Of a DNA stretch of 64,000 bases, positions 62,001-64,000 are shown piece after piece. The DNA is taken from positions 1,232,243 to 1,296,242 of the forward strand of contig QRFJ01000061.1 of NCBI GenBank assembly GCA_006176705.1, read 5' to 3'. Source of the stretch: Cocos nucifera. Its lineage: Eukaryota; Streptophyta; Magnoliopsida; Arecales; Arecaceae. The stretch's first letter is position 1. Each line of letters opens with the position of its first letter. The notes beneath the pieces are model-generated. The model was not told where the DNA came from. It saw only the letters and a list, made by a program, of their open reading frames with translations, and did no database searches. Both the position numbers and the translations under genes were made by a program.

Positions 62001-63329
62001 ATCCTAACCTGGTATCTTCACTCCTCGCCTCCGGTACATTTCTCCCAGTGTGAAAAATTTAACTATCTCCTCAAGCTCAAGCCGTATGTTCCCAAGACCA
62101 GCAACATCACTGAACTTCACATCTACACCCCTTTCCATGTATTGAGGCAGCCGCTTGCTATTTGCACGCCGTACTCGAGCACCCGATTGCATAAACTTCT
62201 TTGCCATCTTAAGGTAAGGATTCTGCTCTCCTTTCTCCTCACTCTCATCCTCACCACTACCCTCAAGTCCCACCAATTCCCTCTCCAACTGCCTCATCTT
62301 CTTCCGCTCCTCTGCCTCGGCCTTCTCTATCTTGAGCCTGTCCTCATAATCTTTCTGCTGCTTCCTGTAGCTAAGCACGACCGTCCTATAAAAGATATAG
62401 AACATCAAAGCCCCAATAGCAGTGGCGACATTCTTGTCCCTCGCCATGTCAGCCCACACAAGTGCCATTTGCTTGTAGTTCTTTCTCGCCCGCCGAAGGG
62501 ACTCCTCGTGCTTGGCCTTCCTCGCCTCCAATCTCCTGTTCCTCTCATCAGCCTTCTTCTGAGCCCTGAGAACCTTCTCCATCTCCTCCCTCTCCTGCCT
62601 CACCCTCGCCAGCTCCGTCTTCCTCCTCTCCGCCAGCTCCTTCCGGGCCTTCTCAAGCTCTAAAACCCGCTTCGACTTCGGCTTCGGTTTCAAGAACAAC
62701 ATTGGAAACTTCGCCAACCACCCCAAGTAAGGGCTTGGAACCTCTGGCTTCCTAATCGGCGGAGTATACGCATTAATACAAACAGAATTCAACTGCAACC
62801 TATCCCACGATTCCCAAAACTTATCATCTCTCTCGATGGTTGGAAGCACCGTCCTCAAAACCCTAGAATCTTCAAGAATGACCAATACCGGATCTGTCCG
62901 CTGCTTCAAATTGACAGAAGGCAATTTTACGATGTGCTTGAGCTTCCCCTCTTCCTTCAGATTTAAGATTTCGGTGTACGGGATCCGGTCGCCGATGGTC
63001 GGAAGGCCCCGAGACCAAGACTTGAGCTCTTCGGGGGAGAGAGCCTCTGTGCTTTTCTTCGCCGGCCGCTTCTTCTCTGTTACCTTAGCTTGGGCCGGGG
63101 ATTGTGGGAGCGAAGAGGAGATCACGGTTAGGGTTACGGACAGCTGGAGCAATCCAATGCGAGATTTCTTGGTTTCTTTCTCATCGGATTCTTCAGGACC
63201 GATCGAGTTGCAAGCAATCAAAAATTTGGGGGAATTTGATATTTTCTTGGAGCAAAAACGGATTCTTGGTGGGGTTGGGCGAAGAGAAAAGTGAGAGAAA
63301 AGGAGAGAACTCGAAGCAGCGAGCTCCAT
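27310..63329 (-). CDS. FTSHI2: FTSHI2, inactive FtsH-type AAA+ protein of the chloroplast (whole gene, 11 coding exons)
   Basis: Coding exons in transcript order: 63329-62009, 46510-46338, 45838-45737, 45632-45468, 44665-44525, 43101-42943, 42369-42284, 42106-42028, 27869-27747, 27670-27614, 27525-27310. All introns are GT-AG and the phases join into 873 codons plus TGA, close to the roughly 876 residues I recall for Arabidopsis FTSHI2 (At3g16290, EMB2083). Order of parts: plastid transit peptide (about 1-50), hydrophobic segments near 57-75 and 301-320, charged coiled coils (about 222-290 and 322-358), AAA+ ATPase (about 400-620) and a degenerate M41 protease domain. Walker A GPPGVGKT is at 447-454, Walker B with FIDELD at 504-509, and the second region of homology with arginine fingers near 564-567. 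The HEXXH zinc motif reads NEAAM at 668-672, so proteolysis is not expected. From the literature, FtsHi proteins with Ycf2 form an ATP-driven import motor at the inner envelope. The reading frame has no break. Introns 1 and 8 are greatly enlarged by retrotransposons. Confidence 0.95.
27614..27670 (-). CDS. FTSHI2: FTSHI2 exon 10
   Basis: A 57-bp exon encoding EIDLEALHVLNNCYERAKE, the helix with the CYERAKEIL-type motif found near the C-terminus of FtsH proteins. Flanked by short introns of 76 and 88 bp. Confidence 0.92.
27747..27869 (-). CDS. FTSHI2: FTSHI2 exon 9
   Basis: Residues 743-783 in 123 bp, starting LSTIWAETADNARSAARSFV. This is the first exon beyond the 14.2-kb intron 8, and its acceptor (GAACAG) keeps phase 0 with exon 8. 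Confidence 0.93.
28629..29609 (+). mobile_element. 5' LTR of Tat-B
   Basis: 981 bp, TGTTGGGG to CACCAACA, with TATATAAG at 29359-29366. It aligns with the 3' LTR throughout with scattered substitutions and short indels (a block near 29020-29045 is absent in the 3' copy). The minus-strand ORF here lies in a repeated GAACTTCTCC-rich tract and is not a gene. Confidence 0.92.
29727..31352 (+). pseudogene. gag of Tat-B
   Basis: Contains a Gag capsid-like region (PPNFKLPQFESYDGTIDP, DHLKVF, AFPSTLKEAA), then EVQNLDQSVAIAALK, a basic Arg-rich stretch, and a zinc-knuckle-like YCLYHRDHGHDTEEC near 31060-31110. Breaks: TAG at 29880, stops at 30418-30420 and 30562-30564, and a frameshift between about 30985 and 31000. 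The first two coding stops fit C-to-T or G-to-A change at Gln or Trp codons. Confidence 0.8.
31353..31770 (+). pseudogene. Aspartic protease region of Tat-B
   Basis: This part of the longest intact sense frame (31103-32164) has the retroviral-type protease signature as LIDNGSFADVLFY. The usual D-S/T-G is altered to DNG. The GRTDLN segment follows near 31690. The frame then runs into an acidic linker before RT. Confidence 0.75.
32170..33180 (+). pseudogene. Reverse transcriptase and canonical RNase H of Tat-B
   Basis: Recognisable RT blocks: FIQKVNYSSWISNVVLVKKA, SFTFMDAFSDYNQIRM and YRIMPFGLKN. The catalytic YVDD box reads YVNM with a residue lost (near 32560), so the RT is dead. A canonical RNase H start follows (IYYISRVLRDTETRYNKLKK, near 33070-33125). 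Breaks include a frameshift near 32160, TAG at 32259-32261, a frameshift near 32320-32370, TGA at 32585-32587 and TAA at 33175-33177. Confidence 0.85.
33430..33840 (+). pseudogene. Second, archaeal-type RNase H of Tat-B
   Basis: Reads ALYVDDSSNAFGTGVRLIL and NNEAEYEALIAELK, then SDS, TAG (33655-33657, Gln expected), and LVVGQVNGDY. A second RNase H between the canonical one and integrase is characteristic of the Tat clade. Confidence 0.8.
34090..35152 (+). pseudogene. Integrase of Tat-B
   Basis: Zinc-binding HHCC-like region (HEGIRGNHLSARSL, then CDRCQKNAN), the catalytic core starting GMDMLDPFPT and continuing with ITDNGR, AHPQANGEAEVTNRILL and a C-terminal RVKDKIF/LRMYYQ tail. Stops at 34316-34318, 34516-34518, about 34840 and 35032-35034, each explicable as a Trp or Gln codon changed by a transition. 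Confidence 0.85.
35255..35800 (+). repeat. Tandem array of 117-bp units in Tat-B (about 4.6 copies)
   Basis: AGCCCTATTAGGAACAGG or close variants begin near 35255, 35372, 35489, 35606 and 35723, a constant 117-bp spacing. Because 117 is divisible by 3, the array reads open in one plus frame (the ORF at 35478-35903), which is an artefact of the repeats. Confidence 0.9.
36137..37027 (-). CDS. Antisense coiled-coil ORF of Tat-B (296 codons)
   Basis: An uninterrupted frame from ATG at 37027 to TAG. Nearly the whole protein is charged heptad-like helix (EIHHLKKKLKKTEDDLQASW, KIGFLETQLKAAKEKIQLLE, SKLEQKLRASNDEVAWLQRR), with a hydrophobic C-terminal tail that may be read-through. It stays intact while the sense genes of the same element are full of stops. 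Function unknown. It could be the C-terminal part of the antisense gene at 37077-39170 or a separate gene. Confidence 0.6.
   Translation of the reverse strand: MQSSVNADPLPQGVFLKSLIKCLRKEIHHLKKKLKKTEDDLQASWKNTSEATKEVTRLRNLHTKDSTSFSIRKESFERELAEPWKNASDKSWALTAKIGFLETQLKAAKEKIQLLEGSLPWSSNKARFEWDLFQKLHDAELTYEIYQLGWSDRTSKLEQKLRASNDEVAWLQRRLDDGFWAGTSREAEEIAFLKRTVGELLESVGAEEVEVQWLKLELTCERQAIKDAEAESEVLRRPRESEENYRQADRMFRDNMRWRELEEVDRLKESLIMATSLKSPALPRISVAFLFLSFLF
37077..39170 (-). CDS. Antisense spliced gene of Tat-B, PF04195-like N-terminus
   Basis: Starts at ATG 39170. The first part (39170-38679) reads IQYGIPSEYDLKLPS, FCLYLETLRAGLRLPLPPF and SSAKNWWYFS, the pattern of PF04195 'putative gypsy type transposon'. 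A frameshift near 38680-38610 leads to 38609-38413, then a probable 67-bp intron (38412-38346, GTACAT to TTGTAG) in phase to VEMDTEAVEMLTKG, a Pro/Ala-rich linker and an acidic segment to about 37860. After another probable intron (about 37834-37756) comes a coiled coil (37628-37077: AALAQEEERKKEAEIKVAEL, then FKASFEMRNLNVEFGQQAFI). At least one frameshift and one stop (TAG near 37860) make this copy probably non-functional. Family role unknown. Confidence 0.6.
39791..40733 (+). mobile_element. 3' LTR of Tat-B
   Basis: 943 bp, starts TGTTGGGG after the polypurine tract AGAGTGGGGGAC and ends CACCAACA. TATATAAG at 40493-40500. Confidence 0.92.
41167..41385 (+). repeat. GGGATGGG-rich interspersed repeat, copy A
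   Basis: GGGGTACCATCCCATGTGTT, CTGTCCCGCTAGCGTCCC and ATCGGGATGGGATGGG occur in the same order, reverse-complemented, at 47208-47424. Both copies are in FTSHI2 introns. Non-coding and diverged; family unknown. Confidence 0.7.
41455..41625. repeat. CCATACC/GGTATG-rich repeat, diverged member
   Basis: TACCCATACCCGTACC and GGTATGGATATGG words resemble the repeats at 44965-45180 and 61135-61300. Match is by word content only. Confidence 0.4.
42028..42106 (-). CDS. FTSHI2: FTSHI2 exon 8
   Basis: A 79-bp exon after a pyrimidine-rich acceptor (TTTTTACAG), completing the split Ser and reading RQSLLDHITVQIAPRAADEI to GENQ. FtsH proteases normally have a GGRAAEE-like segment here; this one has APRAADE. 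The donor CAG|GTATGA opens the 14.2-kb intron 8. Confidence 0.92.
42284..42369 (-). CDS. FTSHI2: FTSHI2 exon 7
   Basis: An 86-bp exon, residues 688 to part of 716, reading VTIAPRAGRELGYVRVK and onward to KFKEGML. It ends AG|GTATTG with a Ser codon split across intron 7. It matches the domain after the HEXXH position in FtsH proteins. Confidence 0.92.
42943..43101 (-). CDS. FTSHI2: FTSHI2 exon 6: degenerate protease active site
   Basis: Residues 635-687 in 159 bp, from ITTDDLLQAAQIEERGML to KNIEF. The M41 zinc-binding HEXXH is replaced by NEAAM (668-672): both His ligands are lost, Asn at the first and Met at the second, while the Glu remains. This marks the FtsHi subgroup and argues against metalloprotease activity. 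Donor TTT|GTAATG. Confidence 0.94.
43102..44524 (-). other. FTSHI2: FTSHI2 intron 5 (1,423 bp)
   Basis: Ordinary AT-rich intron between exons 5 and 6 with GTATGT donor and TGCAG acceptor. I see no mobile element or other gene in it. Confidence 0.85.
44525..44665 (-). CDS. FTSHI2: FTSHI2 exon 5: AAA+ lid
   Basis: Residues 588-634 in 141 bp, starting VHARKKPMADDVDY. The helical lid motif MVGAELANIVEIAAINMMRD is present. Flanked by CAACAG acceptor and GAG|GTATGT donor. No ATG-initiated ORF covers it; it was found from the splice frame. Confidence 0.93.
44965..45180. repeat. CCATACC-rich repeat with an internal 52-bp tandem duplication
   Basis: The block TATACCATACCAATATATAC through ACTAACACTACCATACCA occurs at about 44999 and again at about 45051. 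The ends GTTTGCCGTACC and GGTACCGAGACGGCAAACC form an inverted pair, as in a small foldback element. Lies in FTSHI2 intron 4. Confidence 0.7.
45468..45632 (-). CDS. FTSHI2: FTSHI2 exon 4: second region of homology
   Basis: Residues 533-587 in 165 bp. Contains the sensor-1 segment IAATNRPDILDPALVRPGRF, with the arginine fingers at the end of this block. In-frame sequence upstream of 45632 and downstream of 45468 is intron read-through. Confidence 0.95.
45737..45838 (-). CDS. FTSHI2: FTSHI2 exon 3: Walker B
   Basis: Residues 499-532 in 102 bp, in phase at both ends. Contains SVVFIDELDAVGRERG, an intact Walker B with the acidic pair for ATP hydrolysis, and GGQERDATLNQ, typical of FtsH proteins. 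Acceptor CTAG, donor CAG|GTAAGA. Confidence 0.94.
46021..46160 (+). mobile_element. tRNA-derived SINE candidate in FTSHI2 intron 2
   Basis: Box-A-like GCTCAGATGGTT (46029-46040) and box-B-like GGGGCTTCAATTCC (46069-46082) are spaced as in a tRNA promoter. The tail TATAGGGCAGAAAGGTGGGGA is shared with the candidate at 18895-19096. The cloverleaf is incomplete, so it is not a working tRNA gene. Confidence 0.55.
46338..46510 (-). CDS. FTSHI2: FTSHI2 exon 2: Walker A
   Basis: Residues 441-498. The acceptor TTCAG completes the Gly codon split by intron 1, and GGILLCGPPGVGKTLLAKAV follows, an intact P-loop with Lys453 and Thr454. The pore-loop region reads FVEIYVGVGASRVR. The exon ends at AAT before GTGAGA. 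It is separated from exon 1 by 15.5 kb. Confidence 0.95.
47005..47176. repeat. Microsatellite (TG)n / (TATG)n
   Basis: Alternating TG runs, TATG runs and GTGGGTGT words over about 170 bp. All overlapping ORFs (46772-47302) are repeat artefacts. Confidence 0.97.
47208..47424 (-). repeat. GGGATGGG-rich interspersed repeat, copy B (inverted)
   Basis: Reverse complement of the 41167-41385 family member, with an expanded GGGAT run. It ends in TTTAAAATC like copy A, so the copies share boundaries. Confidence 0.7.
49372..51661 (+). mobile_element. 5' LTR of Copia-B
   Basis: 2,290 bp, TGTTAGATATG to CCTTCA, followed two bases later by the initiator-Met primer site. TATATAAA at 51083-51090 marks its promoter. 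The 141-codon ORF at 51043-51468 spans the transcription start and lies in the R/U5 part; I do not regard it as a gene. Confidence 0.88.
51664..51675 (+). other. Primer binding site of Copia-B
   Basis: TGGTATCAGAGC, two bases after the 5' LTR. The same 12-mer recurs at 52374, 52451, 57407 and 57489, with a broken copy near 56692. Confidence 0.9.
51715..53120. repeat. Large palindrome: 444-bp arms, 518-bp spacer
   Basis: Arms 51715-52158 and 52677-53120 are reverse complements of equal length; in the parts compared by eye I saw a single mismatch (AAAAACTG against AAAATCTG). The spacer begins with a 258-bp direct duplication (52159-52416) of the LTR end, primer site and leader start (51449-51706), followed by a shorter third copy. 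Confidence 0.88.
54330..54965 (+). pseudogene. gag of Copia-B
   Basis: Copia Gag (UBN2-type) pattern: ARILDTHRLT near the start, then WTDEDNKARYYMLGSMSDEL, QMLAHLQEMFGEQSR and SVQDHCLMMIKDLEELEKLE. A frameshift near 54435 and TGA at 54674-54676 (CGA expected) interrupt it. A Lys-rich stretch follows; no clear zinc knuckle is seen. Confidence 0.8.
55160..56480 (+). pseudogene. Protease, pre-integrase and integrase of Copia-B
   Basis: Protease motif WVLDSGSSAHLC near 55206-55240, pre-integrase YLWHLRLGHIAEDRV near 55618-55662 and CESCLHGKMTK, integrase core with HTDVCGPFD, RSDRGGEY and, in another frame, WTPPGTPQLNG and LPLFFWGH-like sequence. It ends IWGCPAHVKRQQADKL and RFIGYPKESLGYYFY, the usual copia integrase C-terminus. 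Breaks: TGA at 55591-55593, a frameshift near 56020-56030 and stops after 56220. No RT follows. Confidence 0.85.
56612..59167 (+). repeat. Indel-rich second copy of the Copia-B LTR-end and leader block
   Basis: Corresponds to about 51581-54103, palindrome included, but with single-base insertions and deletions every few tens of bases, many in homopolymers (for example GTTCTTATGATC against GTTCTATGATC, and GGACGGCCAAGG against GGACGGCAAGG). The flanks, 56000-56600 and 59168 onward, lack this pattern. Confidence 0.85.
59168..60766 (+). mobile_element. 3' LTR of Copia-B, 5'-truncated
   Basis: Matches the 5' LTR from about 49968 to near its end, with substitutions but few indels. TATATAAA at 60258-60265. 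The first 600 bp are missing and about 80 bp near the end are replaced by GAAAAACAAGTTTTTCTCTTCA-type sequence. Confidence 0.82.
61135..61300. repeat. CCATACC-rich repeat, second clear member
   Basis: Ends ATGGTTCGCCATGCC and GGTACCGAGATAGTGAACC correspond to the inverted ends of 44965-45180, and TAGTGGGATTTTGC parallels TAGTGGAATTTTACC there. Confidence 0.65.
62009..63329 (-). CDS. FTSHI2: FTSHI2 exon 1: transit peptide, membrane segments, coiled coils, start of the AAA+ domain
   Basis: This exon holds half the protein (residues 1-440 and the first base of 441). The N-terminus is rich in Ser, Leu and Pro with few acidic residues, typical of a chloroplast transit peptide. A hydrophobic stretch follows at 57-75 and a clearer membrane span at 301-320 (VATAIGALMFYIFYRTVVLS). 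Long Lys/Glu/Arg-rich helices flank that span. The exon ends in the conserved AAA+ entry FSDVAGLGNIRLELEEIVKF and then KIPG, where the donor CCAG|GTTAGG splits a Gly codon. The ATG at 63329 is the first in frame and starts the transit peptide. Plus-strand ORFs over this exon are shadows. Confidence 0.95.
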
Positions 63330-63916
63330 GGGAGCGGATAGAAGGAGAGGAGGTGGAAAGGGTGGAGAAGCAGGGGTTAGCGCACCTCTGGAGGCGGGGA
63401 TTGGAGCCGCGAAGGGGCGGGATGGAGCTCGGCTTCAGGGTTCGCCATGGGAGTCGCGAGGGAGGAGTGGGTGTGCTCTTGGAAGAGAGATGGATTGGGG
63501 TTTAAGAAGTGATGCTCTGAGAGTGAACGGAACGATATATAGGACAGAGCTCTCGATGGGGGAGAGGGAGGAAAGGAGCGAGTTTTGTTTCGGGACGGGT
63601 CGAGAAAAGCGATGGATAAAAGCTTTTATATCAAATGGCTTGCTCTATCTGTGGCATCTAAATTCATGTGATAAATTAGACCGTTGCACTTAGCTCCACA
63701 ACCATTAGGGTAACTGTCCAGAATGAAGGATAGAACAAGCACGCAGTTGTAACCAATCTCCAAAGTTTTTAACTTTGGATTATTTATTACAGACAGACTA
63801 TATGACAACCTGGCAAGCAAAGAGGATACATTTGCGAACTTAAAAACATCATACCAACATTTAAGAAATTTCACATTTTCGACGAAGTAAAAGCTTATGC
63901 ATTGCACGTATTGATT
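63330..63916 (-). promoter_or_regulatory. Intergenic region: FTSHI2 leader and promoter, and probable 3' UTR of the next gene
   Basis: The proximal 200 bases are GC-rich on one strand and carry the FTSHI2 leader. The distal part is AT-rich and has a minus-strand AATAAA at 63788-63783, suited to the gene ending at 63917. If so, the upstream gene's 3' UTR and the FTSHI2 promoter share a very short interval. Confidence 0.45.
63535..63541 (-). promoter_or_regulatory. TATA box of FTSHI2
   Basis: The minus strand reads CCTATATATC here, about 206 bases upstream of the FTSHI2 ATG, giving a leader of roughly 175 bases if transcription starts about 30 bases downstream. It is the only good TATA in the 590 bases between FTSHI2 and the probable terminal exon of the next gene. 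Confidence 0.6.
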
Positions 63917-64000
63917 TCAAAAGGCTCGTCTCCTGCTGGATAGAGAACCAGGACACTCTTTAACCATCTCTTGTACCTTTCTTTTCATCAGGTTATCCTT
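63917..64000 (-). CDS. Probable terminal exon of an unidentified minus-strand gene, cut by the window edge
   Basis: Read on the minus strand from the right edge, 27 sense codons end at TGA (63919-63917). The peptide is strongly polar, reading KRKVQEMVKECPGSL and ending SRRRAF, and a polyadenylation hexamer lies about 130 bases downstream. I do not recognise the family. The frame is open to the edge, so the exon or CDS continues outside the window. Such a short open stretch could also be chance. Confidence 0.35.
   Translation of the reverse strand, partial: KDNLMKRKVQEMVKECPGSLSSRRRAF

Larger units (their letters stand above)
46511..62008 (-). other. FTSHI2: FTSHI2 intron 1 (15,498 bp), inflated by Copia-B
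   Basis: Donor GTTAGG at 62008 and acceptor TTCAG at 46511. It contains the Copia-B element (49372-60766, sense opposite to the gene), a TG/TATG microsatellite (47005-47176), an inverted GGGATGGG-type repeat (47208-47424) and a CCATACC-type repeat (61135-61300). The stretches 47430-49366, 60772-61130 and 61300-62008 show no gene or recognisable element beyond poly-T and G runs near 61784-61825. Confidence 0.85.

Noticed and set aside
62836..63505. Plus-strand ORFs opposite FTSHI2 exon 1
   Set aside because: They are antisense shadows of a strongly supported exon and show no family features.

Overview
This is plant nuclear DNA: spliced genes with GT-AG introns, AT-rich non-coding sequence and nested LTR retrotransposons. 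The element types and a 36-kb gene with two introns of 14-15 kb suggest a large, repeat-rich monocot genome, perhaps a palm. The monocot or palm assignment is an inference; the plant assignment is secure because of a chloroplast-targeted FtsHi gene.

The main host gene is FTSHI2 on the minus strand (63329 down to 27310). It has 11 coding exons and an 873-codon reading frame with clean splice sites and consistent phases throughout. It encodes a chloroplast AAA+ protein whose ATPase motifs are intact but whose zinc-protease motif has decayed to NEAAM, as expected for the inactive FtsHi subgroup linked to the inner-envelope import motor. Introns 1 (15.5 kb) and 8 (14.2 kb) each hold a large LTR retrotransposon. 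A second, incomplete host gene lies on the plus strand (21024-22112): the last three exons of a haloalkane-dehalogenase-like alpha/beta hydrolase. A probable terminal exon of another minus-strand gene touches the right edge (63917-64000).

Four LTR elements dominate. (1) Tat-A, 1-16549, plus strand: a Ty3/gypsy element cut by the window start, with a decayed gag, no visible pol, a 105-bp tandem array, antisense ORF remnants and a 3' LTR. (2) Copia-A, 4439-14971, minus strand: inserted into the antisense ORF of Tat-A, with two 2.9-kb LTRs and a heavily decayed pol. (3) Tat-B, 28629-40733, plus strand, in FTSHI2 intron 8: paired LTRs, a GATAC target duplication, gag-protease-RT-dual RNase H-integrase, a 117-bp tandem array, and a spliced antisense gene plus a 296-codon coiled-coil ORF downstream of pol. 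(4) Copia-B, 49372-60766, plus strand, in intron 1: gag, protease and integrase are present but RT/RNase H is missing, replaced by a noisy second copy of the LTR-end/leader block.

Smaller repeats include a hAT-type MITE, a second MITE candidate, two copies of a tRNA-derived SINE, an inverted pair of a GGGATGGG-rich repeat, a CCATACC-rich repeat family and microsatellites. The most unusual structures are the antisense genes of the Tat elements, the 444-bp-arm palindrome in Copia-B, and the indel-rich duplicated block (56612-59167), which may be an assembly problem.
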